Origin: Pseudo-nitzschia pungens
Lineage: Eukaryota; Bacillariophyta; Bacillariophyceae; Bacillariales; Bacillariaceae
Reading direction: 5' to 3'
Length of the DNA: 64,000 bases
Assembly (NCBI GenBank): GCA_037355855.1
Contig: CM074765.1
Coordinates: 4,092,001-4,156,000, forward strand
The notes beneath the pieces were generated by a model. That model ran no database searches, was not told the origin of the DNA, and was given only the letters and a program-made list of their open reading frames with translations. The translations under genes were made by a program, and so were the position numbers. Shown piece by piece: positions 20,322 to 32,410 of the stretch (the stretch's first letter is position 1; each line of letters opens with the position of its first letter).

Positions 20322-21530
20322 CGGTAGCGGTAGCAGTGCGTGCGTGCGTGCAAGCAACCGCTCGAGCAAGACAAACCGAAACGAAGCGAAAAACAAAGCT
20401 TGGCGAAGCAAAACAAAGGCGGTTGACAGAGCTGAGCGAAGCAAAGCTTGGCGAAGCAAAGCTCACCGAGGCGAAACAAAGCTCAGCGAAGCCAAACGAA
20501 GCTCAGCGAAGCCAAACAAAGCGAATCGAAACGAAACGAAACGAAGGGAACCGCGCACCGGCACGACTGTTGGCAACCGTTCCCGGGATCCTCGGTTTGG
20601 ATGGACGACGGGATGCGCTCGCTCACTCACTCACTCACTCACTCACTCCTTCCATCCGCTTCGCGCGGCATTGGCGTTTCGAAGTCGCATCGAACAAACG
20701 GACCGGAGACTCCGCCCAGCAGCCCGCGCGAATACGAGTGAGCGAGTCACCGTAGAATCACGCATAGAATAAAACGAAGAATGCAGTAATTAATTCTCGT
20801 ATCATTCATACCGTAAGGCTACTACTGTTGCAATAGTGTTGTGCGTATTTACGGTTTGGACAATCGCGGAGGAAGCCCGATCCGAAACGAGTCAAAACTC
20901 CGCTCCGTCCGACGCGGATTGCGAAGCCCGACCCTCGGCCTTCGCGCCGTTCCATCGTTTGCTTTTTGTTTTTGTTTTCCGGACGTGCGCTCCGGTTTCA
21001 TTGTCATTATTATTATTATTATTGATTGTGATTACGGAGTATCCGGCAGCAACAACAATCGCGTCGTGAGCTCGAACGAATTTGGATCGTTCTACCGATT
21101 GTCCCCAATTGCAACGACGAGCTGCGGTGCGAAGGAAAATGCTTCCGCAGATTTGCGCGGCTGGTCTTTCGTTCGTTGGAAAACAAGGATCTTCCGAAGG
21201 ATTGCGACCGGATGGATTGTCGCGAACAGCGAGAACACCGACGGGGAGTTTAGTTTTGCCCGTCGGCGTGCGACTCGCGCCGTGCCAGCACCGCGCAAGC
21301 AGCATTGCGCACGCAAGAAGACGCGGTCGCAAAACGACGCAAGGCAATCCAAATGCGGAACACCGTGTCTTGCTGATAACCGCAATGCTGCTACCAGTAT
21401 CGGTGCTCGCAGCATCCGAACTCGGTCGCGAGAAAAATTGTTCCGACTCATTCGCAAACGAGCTGGCTACTATCCTATCGTTGCCGGCAATGGCCACGAT
21501 TCCGGTAGCCGACAACCGCAGGGTTCGCTC
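20322..21530. other. Intergenic region between convergent genes
   Basis: The 3' flanks of the second glycosyltransferase and the helicase. Includes a degenerate AGCGAAGCAAA repeat block (about 20375-20550) and an (ACTC)n microsatellite at about 20622-20650. Long open frames on the plus strand here run on into the antisense of the helicase and show no domain. Confidence 0.55.
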
Positions 21531-24500
21531 TCATCCCTCCTCGGAGAGCAGTTTTCGGACCACCCGGATGACATTCTCGTGGCGTTCCCTCGTCTCGCGC
21601 GTTTCTTCCGGATCGGAATCGGCGCTCGATTCCGAAACCACCCGCTCCAGAATCATCCTGTCGAGTTGTTCCCGGAGGGCCAGGATCAGGAAAGCGTTGT
21701 TCACGGCATCGGCCCCCGGAGCCTTGCTTTTCTTCGCTTCGCCATCGCCGTTGCCGCCGCTGCTCACCCTGAACTTGAGCCAACCGTCCACGACGATGGC
21801 GTTCTGGACGATTTCCAGGTCTCCCCCGAACAAGAGGAGGGCAAAGCGCGAGACAAAATTCACCTCGGTCAGAAAGATTTCCGATGCCCCCCGCTTCGTT
21901 TGGTTGGTGGCGTGGTTCGTTCCGAGCGTCCGGTGCTTGGCGTGGTAGACGGCGTAGGCGTCCTTCCCGGTCTGGGCAGCCTCCCGAACCCGCTTGCGCT
22001 GGAAGGAATTGGACTGGGGGAGGCACTCGTCACCACCGTCGTTAGTGTAGAGGCGTCCCCCCCTGGGTCCTCCCTTTCGCGGCCGGATCAGCGAGCAAAT
22101 GTTGGGGTACAACCCCGCCACCAGGCAGCAGCTGGTCAGCAGGGCATCGTCCCTCGCCTCGTCGCACCAATCGTCGCCGTCCCCGCGCAAAGCATCGCCG
22201 TTGCCGCTCTTGCCGCCGCGGTTGGGCGCTTTTTTGTCGGACGGCGCCACGAATCCCGCATCGGCCAGCAATCCCCGAAACTGGCCCCGGAGCCGGTCCA
22301 TGTCCCGGAGGGTCGCGTGGTCGAGCCCGTGGTGGCGGCAGAATTTCCACCGCTGCGATTCGGTCGTTTTCTGCGCCCAGGCCCGGTAGGTGGCCACCAC
22401 CGCGATCAAATCCCCCTTGGCGGTCCCCCCGGGCCAGCCGGCCCCGCCAAAGCCGTTCTCGACGAGGACCTCCCGCGCGTGGACGTGCTCCCTGGACGGC
22501 CTGGCGAAAAAGCACGATTTGGTGCAGGAGAGGGCCGCGGCAATGGTCAGGGCCCCGTCGAGGCATCCCAGGATGCACCCGACGATCAGGACCTTTCCGA
22601 CCTTGGCGTCCATCGGGAGCCTCGAGAGGTGGTATCCCAGGGGTGTCAGCCGGTAGGACCAGGTGTCCTCCGTGTTGTTGCCGTTGCCTCCGTCCCCGGG
22701 TCGGTGGACCACCTCCAGGGCTTCCACCTCCAAAAGGTGCTTGCAGGCCTGTATCAGGCTGGCCCGGGGAGGCGGAGACGGGGTCATGGACAAGAACTTG
22801 ATTGGCTGCGCGCCGGGGGGAAAGCCACCACTATTGTTGCTGGTGGCGGTGGTGGTTCCTCCCGCTCCCGCTCTCGCGGCGATTCTGCGGAGGTGATCGT
22901 CCCGGCGCTGCTCGTAGAGCAGACCGATCTGCAGGACCAGCTCGTCGAGGGGAGTCCGGAGCATTTCCGGTGCCGTCTGGGCCAGGAGCCGCTCCCGGCA
23001 AAAGTCCTCCGAGCAGAGCCTCCAGCAGGTCCCGGCGGAGGTTCTCCCGGCGCGTCCCGCCCGCTGCTTCAGCGAGGCCGCGCTGGTCCAGACCGTGACC
23101 AGCTCCGGGATGCGCTTGGCCGCGTTGTAGCGGGTCTCCTTGACCAGACAGGCGTCGACGACGTGGCTCACGTCGGGAATGGTCAGGGACGTCTCGGCAA
23201 TGTTGGTGGCCAGAACGATCTTGACGGTTCCGGTGCGGGCCCTCCGAAAGACCCGGTCCTGCTCGGTGCGGGGCACGGACGAGTGGAGCCGGAGGACGCT
23301 GCAAACGTCCCGGTTCCCGAGAACGGTGCCGGGATCGGACAGGCAGGCCGCGAGGGCCTCGATTTCTCCCTGGCCGGGCAAAAAGACGAGGATGGCACCG
23401 GTAGTTCGATAGTTGTCGTTATCGTTCTTGTTCTTGTTCTTGTCATTGCTGTCGGCATCGTGGCTCTCCGGTTTGGCCTCCAGCTCGCCGTCGGATTGTT
23501 GCTTCCGGACGATCTTGGCAATCAGCGCGCGGATGAACCGGTTGTCGATGGCATCTCTCGCGCGGGGCGACAACCTGGGAAGGGGACTCCTACTGCCACT
23601 GCCACCACCATCACCGTTGCCGGAATCGGCATCCTCCGATTCGGTCTCGGTCTCGGCCGAGCTCGTGTGGTTGGAGCGCTGGAGCAGGGTTCCCGCAAAA
23701 CGCTCGCACTCGGGGAGCCACTTGACGGCCACGGGAAAGGTCCGCCCGGGAATTTCCAACACCGCGGGAGGGATCGGATCGGGAGCGGCTCCCCGCGTTC
23801 TTGGTTTGGGAGTGAAATACCTCACAAAGAGATCCGACGCCGCCGTGGCACTCATGAGGACGAGCCTGAGGTCTTTCCACGGTGACGCCGCCGGCGAGAA
23901 CAAGAGTCCCCTGAGGAGGGTCAGCACAAAGTCCGTGTTGACGTCCCGCTCGTGGACCTCGTCGATGACAATGTGGGAAATGTTTTCAATGGTCAGCGGC
24001 AGCGGTTTGGAACCATCGTGATCGTGATCGTCGTCGCCTTTGTCTTCGTCATTGTTATTCGTGTTATTAGTGTTATTCGTGTTGTTGCTGTTGTTGTTGT
24101 TCTCCCGAATTCCGCTCGGCGACGACGACGATTCCGAGACCAGCATGCGCAGCAAGATCCCGACCGTCATGTAGACAATCTCGCAGGAGGTCTCGTCGAT
24201 GCGTCGGTCCGATCGCACCAGGCATCCCACCGTCGACCCGGGTTCCCCCGGCGGAGGACTTCCCCGCTCCTCCGCCACCCGATTGGCCAGGGAGGTGGCG
24301 GCCACCCTCCGGGGCTGCGTCACCACGACGTATTTCTTCCTTCTCCTCCTCCTCCTCCCCTCCTTCGTTTTTCCGGACGTCGGAGATTGCGGCAAAGGCT
24401 CGCCGGGGGATGCCGCCGGAGCCTCCGCCGGATCCGCGGATCCTTCCACCAGAAACTGCGGCACCTGCGTCGACTTTCCGCATCCGGTGGCACCGCACAG

Positions 24501-25631
24501 GACGACGACCGGGTTGCTTTTGACCGCGGAAAGAATCGGTTCCCTGTAGGCCGCCGCCGGCAGGGAGGCCCTCGACGCCGCGTGTCGGGAAGCGTTGCTG
24601 CTGCTGCTGTTCTTCTTGCGGCCACCGATTTTGGAGGTTCGTTCTCGCTGGCGCATCGCCCGGCGGTGATCTCGCTGCCGATCATAGGCGCGCTTGACCG
24701 AGTCGAGGGGATCGTCTGCCGCCGCTTCGATCGGGCTTTGGTCCGCGTCGTTGTCGTTGTCGGTTTTGTCGTCGTTCTCCCGCCCATCGGCGCCGCCCGA
24801 TTTCCCATCCCTTTCTCCGCCCTTCGCGGGAGTGACGGTCACGTACAGGGCCGTCCCATCGTCCAGTCCCGAGAGATCGTCGGTTTCCGCGAGATCCACG
24901 AGCGTCGTCCCGGACGCCCTCAGAAAGACCCGCACCGGTTTCGTTTTGAGGCGGAGCTTGGCCGGGGCGAGCCTGGTGAGGATTTCGTTGCGGGTCGTCG
25001 CGCGCGGCACCACCACGACTTTCTTGGCGCCCTCTCTGAATTTGCTCCCGTTGCTGTTGCCGCCGGAGGATTTCTTGGACGATTTTTTCTTGTCCTTGTC
25101 CTTGGAATCCTTTTTGGAGGAAGCGTCCTTGAAAATCGCTTCGACGAGCTCGATCCGAACCTTTTCATTGGAATTGGAATTGGAATTGGAATTGGTCTTG
25201 CTCTTCTTTGTGACGTCCTTCTTGGAAGCCGCAGCCGCAGCGGGATTTTTGATCGCGTCGCTCAAAGGGTTGGCAGCATCATCTTTAGCAGCAGCAGAAG
25301 CAGCAGCAGAAGCAGTGGTTGTCGACTCGTCCTCCTTGTTGCAGTTCCCTCGCAGCTTGGCCCTCCACTGCTTTTGTTCGTAATCCTTCACCAGTTTCTT
25401 GACAAACTTGGCTTTTTGGCGTTTTTGCTCGTGGGCCGACAATGGTTTTGCGTTTGGTTCGTCGCGAGTCTTTGACGACGACGACGACGACGACGAAAGG
25501 CGCATCAGCAGATCGATCACCGCTTCCTGGCTCTCCCGGCTCATGACGGCGCGGCCTCCCCCCTTGATCTGCCGGCGCTGGCTGCTGCTGCTGTTGTTGT
25601 TGTTCTTGTTGCTACTGCTACTGCTGCTCAT
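21531..25631 (-). CDS. DExH-box RNA helicase (DHX family)
   Basis: About 1366 residues, one exon. I start at ATG 25629-25631 (MSSSSSSNKN); the frame continues upstream only through a non-ATG, repeat-like stretch. The first 350 residues are Ser/Asn/Lys-rich, with an NSNSNSN tract and a small folded block (VRVFLRASGTTLVDLAE). The helicase core follows: motif I GATGCGKST (about 378), Ia TQPRRVAA, motif II DEVH (about 556), motif III SAT. RecA domain 2 has VFLPGQGEIE, TNIAETSLTIPDV and QRAGRAGRT. The C-terminal winged-helix, ratchet and OB regions typical of DHX proteins follow. Motif II is DEVH rather than DEAH, closer to the DHX29/DHX57 branch. Asn-rich and Asp/Lys-rich insertions interrupt both RecA domains. 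It probably acts in RNA remodelling, ribosome assembly or translation; the exact orthologue is not assigned. Confidence 0.9.
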   Translation of the reverse strand: MSSSSSSNKNNNNSSSSQRRQIKGGGRAVMSRESQEAVIDLLMRLSSSSSSSSKTRDEPNAKPLSAHEQKRQKAKFVKKLVKDYEQKQWRAKLRGNCNKEDESTTTASAAASAAAKDDAANPLSDAIKNPAAAAASKKDVTKKSKTNSNSNSNSNEKVRIELVEAIFKDASSKKDSKDKDKKKSSKKSSGGNSNGSKFREGAKKVVVVPRATTRNEILTRLAPAKLRLKTKPVRVFLRASGTTLVDLAETDDLSGLDDGTALYVTVTPAKGGERDGKSGGADGRENDDKTDNDNDADQSPIEAAADDPLDSVKRAYDRQRDHRRAMRQRERTSKIGGRKKNSSSSNASRHAASRASLPAAAYREPILSAVKSNPVVVLCGATGCGKSTQVPQFLVEGSADPAEAPAASPGEPLPQSPTSGKTKEGRRRRRRKKYVVVTQPRRVAATSLANRVAEERGSPPPGEPGSTVGCLVRSDRRIDETSCEIVYMTVGILLRMLVSESSSSPSGIRENNNNSNNTNNTNNTNNNDEDKGDDDHDHDGSKPLPLTIENISHIVIDEVHERDVNTDFVLTLLRGLLFSPAASPWKDLRLVLMSATAASDLFVRYFTPKPRTRGAAPDPIPPAVLEIPGRTFPVAVKWLPECERFAGTLLQRSNHTSSAETETESEDADSGNGDGGGSGSRSPLPRLSPRARDAIDNRFIRALIAKIVRKQQSDGELEAKPESHDADSNDKNKNKNDNDNYRTTGAILVFLPGQGEIEALAACLSDPGTVLGNRDVCSVLRLHSSVPRTEQDRVFRRARTGTVKIVLATNIAETSLTIPDVSHVVDACLVKETRYNAAKRIPELVTVWTSAASLKQRAGRAGRTSAGTCWRLCSEDFCRERLLAQTAPEMLRTPLDELVLQIGLLYEQRRDDHLRRIAARAGAGGTTTATSNNSGGFPPGAQPIKFLSMTPSPPPRASLIQACKHLLEVEALEVVHRPGDGGNGNNTEDTWSYRLTPLGYHLSRLPMDAKVGKVLIVGCILGCLDGALTIAAALSCTKSCFFARPSREHVHAREVLVENGFGGAGWPGGTAKGDLIAVVATYRAWAQKTTESQRWKFCRHHGLDHATLRDMDRLRGQFRGLLADAGFVAPSDKKAPNRGGKSGNGDALRGDGDDWCDEARDDALLTSCCLVAGLYPNICSLIRPRKGGPRGGRLYTNDGGDECLPQSNSFQRKRVREAAQTGKDAYAVYHAKHRTLGTNHATNQTKRGASEIFLTEVNFVSRFALLLFGGDLEIVQNAIVVDGWLKFRVSSGGNGDGEAKKSKAPGADAVNNAFLILALREQLDRMILERVVSESSADSDPEETRETRERHENVIRVVRKLLSEEG

Positions 25632-26987
25632 GGTGTGAAAGCGACAAGCTCGTTTGCTGCATTGCCATCCGAGCGAGGCAGAAACTGTTAGTACCAATGG
25701 TTGCGGATTGTGGATTGTGGATTGTGGGTTTGGAATCCGCAATCAATCCACGATCCATACAAGTAGTGATGGTCGATGGTCCTCCGTTCCGGAACCACTT
25801 TTCCAACAACCTTGACATCCGACGGCTTTGACTCTTTTGACCCGAAAAATCGATTGCGTCGCTCATTCCATTCGTGTTCGCGTTCCTACGGATACGGACA
25901 AATGACAGACCAGTGTACCTGATCGCCATTCACCCGCCATCCACACGGAAGAAAACATACAACCAAAAAAAAAAATGGTGGCGAAGAAGGAACGACCAAA
26001 CAGCAGCAACGCGCACCAACAAAAAACAAAACCGATCCCAAAACAGCGATCCCATTCGAGGCGCGACTAAGTTACTTGTACGAACGAAACTAACTCATTC
26101 TTGTTCTGTCATTGTGATTTGTTTGAGATGAGAGAAAGAGAGAGAGAGGGATTGAGATTTTTGGATGAGATTGTTCAGATTTTGAGAGATTCTTCCTACG
26201 CGACACAACGCTGCGTGTACTCGTACCGGTACGGTTCGTACTGGTATCATGTGAGCGCTTTCGTTGCACCTTCGTTTCACGGAAAAAGTCGTTTCTTCCC
26301 GCACATTGTATACCGGTAGAAGAATTACAGTATTGTATGACACGTAAACCAAGCGTAGCATTTTCACCTTTCCCATCATCATCATCATCATTTCTCCTCC
26401 TTCTTCGTCTCGAAATTCACCCGCCACAGACAATAATAGCGTCTCCAATCATCATCATTTGGATTATTATTCATTCTTCTTCTCGAAACGAATAATTCCC
26501 ACTAATTACCATCCCACCCTCTGTCCACGGAAGCCAGCAACACTCTCGCTCTTTGAAACCAACCACGCTAGAAACGACACACCGGGATTCATTCGAATCG
26601 ATTCCGGGTCCGGCTTCCGACCGGGCAACCAACCAAACGCAATCTCGAATCCAATCGGATCGGATCGAATCGAAGAATCCATCCATCCATCCTCGCACAT
26701 CGATCGATTGATCGATTGATTGATTGATTCCGGAACGACGACGGAACATGCATCGTCTCGTTGCGCGACGACGTCCCGACATCACACGCTAGGAATCCAA
26801 ACGAGAAAAAACGACAATCCGCGGGAGTGGACCGCGAACCGCGAAAGTCCCGCACTTGGAGTCTCTCTCCTCTCCCTCGCGATTGATTGATTCACTCCTT
26901 TCCTTTCCTTTCCTTTCCTTCCTTTCCTTCCTTTCTTCGGATTCATTGATTCATTGATCTATTCATTTATTCATCTATTCAGTCGCC
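25632..26987. other. Divergent intergenic region (likely shared 5' flank)
   Basis: Lies between the helicase (-) and the TAF1B-like gene (+), so it should hold both promoters. It contains a short TGTGGATTG repeat at about 25710-25730 and a GAGA tract near 26130-26147. ATCGATTGATTGATT repeats lie at about 26700-26730. A (CTTTC)n run and ATTCATT repeats at 26895-26980 end at the downstream ATG. No defined promoter motif was assigned. Confidence 0.5.
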
Positions 26988-29900
26988 ATGTCCTTTTACT
27001 TTGACGATGACAACGATGACCAGGTCTTTTCTCAGCCCTTTCGGTCGCTCCTGCAGCAACCCTCGCAGACTCAGACTCATTCTCATTCTCAACACTCGCA
27101 GTCCCAGACTCCCACGCGATCGAAGATGCAATCGCAATCGCAATCCTCCGGACCCAGATCCCAGGTAACCTTTTCCCAGGCAATGGATTCGGTCCTGTCC
27201 TTCCGTTCCCCGCAACCGGCCAACAGCCTCCACTCCAAATCTTCGTCGCTGTCCTTGTCGCAATCTCTCACTCCCAAGCTCGAAACACTCCACAACCACG
27301 ATGCGTTTCAACAACAGCAACAATCGTTTCGATCCAACAATCCCACCTTTGTCTGCCAGAACTGCGGCGCCGTCGACGACTACTACAAGGACGAGGCAGC
27401 CGGTGGCGTCCTCACCTGCTCCCACTGCTTCACCCAATCCCAGGCCTTTCACGCACCGGAGGAAGAATTCGACTACGAGGAAAGCCAGAACATGGCCGTC
27501 CGCAACCGGGACGGGACCTTCAAGACCGTCACCAAACTCCGGACGGCCTCCGCGGTTCGGAACCCCGACGGGACGCTCCGGAGGGGCCGTCCGCCGGTCC
27601 CGCTCGAGGACTGCGATTTCACCGTGCGGCCGCCGCCGCTCGGGGACTGCCTCGAGGGGCTGGGAACGGTCTTGCGCAGGTCGTGCAAGATTGTGTGCCT
27701 GGAACTCATCGGGCTCGCGGCGAAACGAACCGCAACGATAAAAACAACAACAAAAAAACCAAAACCAAAAACAGAAACAACGACAAGCGACGAAACCAGC
27801 GACGGCGAGAGCAATGGCAAGCAGCGATGACAGCGACGATGGCAGCGACAATGGCAGCGAGAATAATGAACCACCCCCGCTCTCCGAAACCCAGCAACGC
27901 CGGGAACTCTACAAAATGGTATCGGCCACCGTGAAGGATCTGTGGAAGGCCTACCTATGGTCCTGGAAGGAAGGGGCCGACCAGTATTCCTCCCTCTACC
28001 CGGAGATCCGATTTTGCCTCCGGGACGCCTTCTTGGGAATCGGACTCCAGCGGGTACTGTTCCACACGCTGGCGGCCCGGGCACGGGCAACCCTCCTGGA
28101 TCAGGTCCGGGTGGCTCCCGTCAGCGACACCTTTAGCGACGACGAAAGCGACGACGGAAGCGAAGAGAGCGACAATGACAATGAAAGCGACAGCAATAGC
28201 AATAGCAATAGCAATAGCAATATTGGCAATGAAAGCGATGACGAAGCCAACGCTCCCAACAATCGAGGCCATGTTACGGACAGCGATGCGACGTCGGACG
28301 ATTGAGGGTGACGACTGACGATGACGATGAGGATGAGGATTACTTTGCGGCCTTTCGCAATCGCAAGAAACGCATCAAGCTCGAGCAAGAGGACGGTCAG
28401 CAGAATCGGAATCATTCAACAGAAACAGAGACAGAAACAGAAACAGAATTAGAAATAAAACCCGAGCCGCAATCCCAACCATCGGAACTGGACACGCTGG
28501 CAAATCTCTTTGACCAAACCACCGACAAGAAACGCTGTCGCAAAACGTCGAAACGCAAAAGCAAAGACAAAACAAAAAAGAAACGCAAACACAAACGCAA
28601 TAGCAAACGCAAAAACAAACGCAAAACCGGCGAACCGGACCTTCCCGTTCCTGATATAGTCTGTTCGCGAGGGATTTCGCGCAGCGACAGCAACGCTCCG
28701 AGCACGACCACCGTCAGCAATGCTGAAGATGAGGAGGAGGATCACGACCACGAGTTGGATAGTGACAACGATAGCGACAACGACAACGACAACAACAACA
28801 ACAACAACAACGATCGAGCGCCAATAGGGAACGAGAACAAAACCGACGACGGCACGTTGAATACCGTAGCCAGCGATTTGTCCGTAATGGACGGACTCGC
28901 ACCGCTGGCAAGATTTCAGGACCGGAACCGCCCCAAGAGCAAGTCCGCACCCTCCTCGTCCGTCTTGCGAAAGCGCAAGCGGACCCGCGAACAAGAAAGC
29001 GGGAAAGCCTACACCAACAATGTCATTGCCAAGTTACTCTTGTTCCACCACAAGATGCTGGCCAAAGAAAAACAAAAACAAAAACAGGGCGGGTCCAACA
29101 AAAGAACCCGAGACCCGCTCCTGGGACGCAGGGAGGCGGCCCTGCTGCTGCGGCCCTCCCTGGGACTGGTGGCGGGCATCCTCCTGGTGGCAACTGCCCC
29201 CCACGGCGTCACGGAGAAACAGATGGTGGACTGGATCGAGAACGGATCCCTCCCCCTCCTGAGGGCCGGGGAAGAATTGCTGTCGGACAATCAGCGCAAG
29301 TCCCTAAAGATGGTCGCCCCCTTCTTTTCCCTGCCAACGGTACCGACCGCGGCGGGACTGCGGCAACTGGCCAAGCGGATACACGTAGCTTGCGGGTACA
29401 CGCCACCGACCGTCAAGCTGGTGCCACCTCCGCCTATCAACATCAACATCAACACCAACATACACATCAAAAACGAAGACAAAGGCGATGCAGTGGTTCC
29501 ACCGGCCATTCCGTCGGCGACGACCACCCTCCGGCGGAGCAGCAGGCTCTCGTCGGTGGTGTCGCCGGATCCGGTGGGCTCGTCCGCAACCAGGAGAAAC
29601 CAACATCGCATGAAACGGCGGAGGAGGCGAACGACCGAAAAAATCCTCACGACCAAGAACCTGTACGTCCCCGGACGGCTGGTCCGTCCCAGCACGGTCC
29701 CCCTCCTCCTGGGAAAACTCGTCTCCGAACTGGGATTCAGCCAGATCGTTCTGAATTATGCGCTGGCCCTCACGGGACTCTCCGTGTCCCGGGAAGCCCT
29801 GCCGCCGGCCGGCAATGGCAATGTCAATGATAATGGCTAATGTCAATGATCGTGGCAATGGCGGGGGAGTCGCAGGGGACGCACCCTGGCTGGTCCCCGA

Positions 29901-32148
29901 CGACTATGTCGAGGAAGAACAACTCCAAGCGGAACCCGAATGCGCTTCGACCACAAGCAGTGTTTCCTCAGAAGAGGACTCCCCGGTAAAGGCAGATCCA
30001 CCTGCACCATGGTGTCCTCCAAACGACAAGGACGAAGAGGAGGACGAGGAAGAGCCCAAGGACGATCTCGCTCTCCGCCTCAAAAATTGGAGGGACTATG
30101 CTACTCGCTTTCGGGGGGATCCAAACCCTCCCGTGTACGACTTGACCATACCGGAAGAACTACTCAAGCACAAAGAATACCAGAAAAGGATGAACACTAG
30201 GTACAGAGTTTGGAAGTGCACGGCAAAGAAACGCGCCGCCAAGGGGAAGATGCCCCCTTTTACGGATGACACGTCCGATAGAGCGTACCAACCCCCCCCT
30301 TCCGAATGGGACGACCACGTCCGTCCCGTCTTTGACCTGACCCGACCGGAAGAACGAAAACGGCTCAGTCGCTACCGAAAAAAAGTCCGGAACAGAAAGT
30401 ATGTCGCCGCGGCACGCGCCAAGAAGGGCTTGCCCCCGAAAAGGATCGATTTCACCCCCTATATTAGGGAGGGCGAATCCATTCCCGACGTGGATCCGAA
30501 CAATCCGGAAGACATGAAGCGGCTCCATCGGTTCTTCAGGGTGCTCAACTGCAGAAGGCAGTGGGCCCAAGGACACCTCACGGTCCGAGGGAACCCCAAA
30601 CCACGGAAACCACGGAAAGCACGGAAAGCCCGGAACGATGACAATAAAGAAGAGGACAGCAACGAGAGCAACAACGAGAATAACAACGGCAGTAACGACG
30701 ATAATAACGACGATAATAACGACGATAAAGATAACAAGAATGGCAATAAAGAGGATAATGAGGACAAAAACGGCAACAAAGAAGATAACGTGGACAACAA
30801 CGGCAATAAAGAGGATGACGAGGACGAAAACGGCAATAAAGACGATAACAAAGAGGACGAGTCCGCACTGACTCCGAGAGAGAAAAGGGCCCAGAGACGC
30901 TTGAGGCTGAAAGCAGCGGCAAACACACGGTACTCGGATCGCCAACGAAAGGACAGTGACGGCGACAATGAAGAAGATGAAGATCGCGATGATGACAATG
31001 ATGATAATGAGGACGCAGAACCCTCCGCGGACAAACAAACTCTTCTCGAAGGAAAAGATTACGGAATGAACGATCAAGACCGCGTCAAAGATAACGATGC
31101 GTCAGCGGAGACCCCAACCCTTTTGCAAACAACTTTTGCACCGAAAAGTATCGACAAAAACGAAACAACCACCAACACAGAGAGTGACACTGACACTGAC
31201 TATGAGAGTGACTATGAGAGTCAGGAGGACGAAGAAGAAGTAGTCGACGAAGAGGACCGGGACGCGAGCACGCGCTGGGATGGCAGAAAACGCGCATTTC
31301 CAAAAACAAGCAACCCCCGGGTGGTGCACAAGAGGCGCAGGACCTGGCTTCCAAGCCCGATCTTGGGTGCCCGACCCGACAGGCTCGGAGATCTCAACAG
31401 GATCCTGGCAGTCGTGGTGGTGGCCTGCAAATTGATCCCGGATTGGGACCAAAACCATCGATATCGTTTTGCTCGGGATTTGTCAACGACCCAAACAAGC
31501 GGCAGCGGTACGGGAAATGCCTCCCGTCCCGCAAGCACGAGCCATCGATCTGCGGATCGGTTTGTTCCCTGGAACCAAAAGCATTTCAGCTTCATTGGGA
31601 ATGGCAAGACCGAAAAAGACTACCTCGACTTTTTGGAGGAATTTGTGTTCCACGGAACCAACTACGCTCTTCCAAAATTCGTGGAGTCGTTGACGGAGTC
31701 GTCCGACTGTACTACGGCAGGTGGCGATGGCTATTACCCCATTCCAAACGACGATGATTCGTCGAGCGGAAGTGGAAGTGGAAACAGCGATGGCAAGGCC
31801 GAAGAACACAACAGCTACGGTGCTGCCGTGATACCGAACGATACCGTTCTGGGTTGGACGAGTCCGCGAGACGACGTGACCGAAGGAAGCTGCACTGCTA
31901 CCATTCGTCTGCCCAGGGTCGACCAGGTACCCTATCGCCTCACAACGAATGCCGACATCAATGGCCTTCGTACCCTGGATTCCCCCCTGGGATCGTTGAT
32001 CGAATACATTGCGTACAAGACGGGGGCGCGCCCACACTTGATTCTGAAACACCTGATCCAATTGGACAGGGAACTGGGTGCGAAATACGCCAAGCGCTCG
32101 CGGAAGCGAACCGATGTAGTGGCGGTGCCTCCAGGCGCAAATCTATAA
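26988..32148 (+). CDS. RNA polymerase I factor TAF1B/Rrn7-like, split over frames
   Basis: Four overlapping open segments in alternating frames read as one protein: 26988-27830, 27814-28305, about 28242-29840, and from about 29758. Segment 1 has an N-terminal zinc ribbon, FVCQNCGAVDDYY to GVLTCSHCF. Segment 2 has VKDLWKAYLWSW. Segment 3 ends in a cyclin-like block (LYVPGRLVRPSTVPLLLGKL, LGFSQIVLNYALALTGL). Segment 4 has LNRILAVVVVACKLIPDWD, the second cyclin-fold signature of the TFIIB-related TAF1B/Rrn7 family, which recruits Pol I to rDNA. All three frame changes fall in Asn/Asp/Ser-rich linkers; no convincing intron explains them. Candidate causes are assembly indels, decay, or unusual splicing. 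A GT-AG intron 32116-32251 would replace the last residues with an exon 32252-32410. Family assignment fair; structure uncertain. Confidence 0.65.
30058..30600 (+). other. Triplicated ~60-residue motif inside the TAF1B-like protein
   Basis: Between the two cyclin-like blocks the protein carries three related units. Unit 1 has PVYDLTIPEELLKHKEYQKR then RYRVWKCTAKKRAAKG. Unit 2 has RPVFDLTRPEERKRLSRYRK then KYVAAARAKKG. Unit 3 has IPDVDPNNPEDMKRLHRFFR then CRRQWAQGH. The shared form is (P)x(Y/F/V)D-x-(T/N)xPE-x-x-(K/R)-x-x-x-(Y/F)-(R/Q)(K/R), then a basic helix. This is not a known part of TAF1B/Rrn7. It is followed by a long Asn/Asp/Glu/Lys-rich tract (30640-30870). Confidence 0.7.
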
Positions 32149-32410
32149 CGAATTGTTGGTGGGGAACACCAAGAAGAAAAGAGAAAATAAGAAAAAGACA
32201 AAGGAAACGAGACGGAATGATAGAACCAACGATAGACGAAAACAGTACAAGACACCGGTCCGAAAGCGCAGTTCCACAGAGGACAACGTCCGAGTTCCCA
32301 ATAACATTCTATTGGAATCTTTCAGCCCGATCCAGTTTGACGATGTTCTTACACAGCGAGCTCCGGAGATGGAAGAATTGCTGAGCGTGGGCGAAATTGA
32401 ATCCGTGTAG

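Noticed and set aside
18426..20459. 677-codon open frame on the minus strand
   Set aside because: Antisense shadow of the second glycosyltransferase, whose motifs are unmistakable on the plus strand.
20841..23885. 1014-codon open frame on the plus strand
   Set aside because: It lies antisense to the DExH helicase, has no recognisable domain, and is Arg/Gly/Pro-rich as expected for the complement of GC-rich coding DNA.
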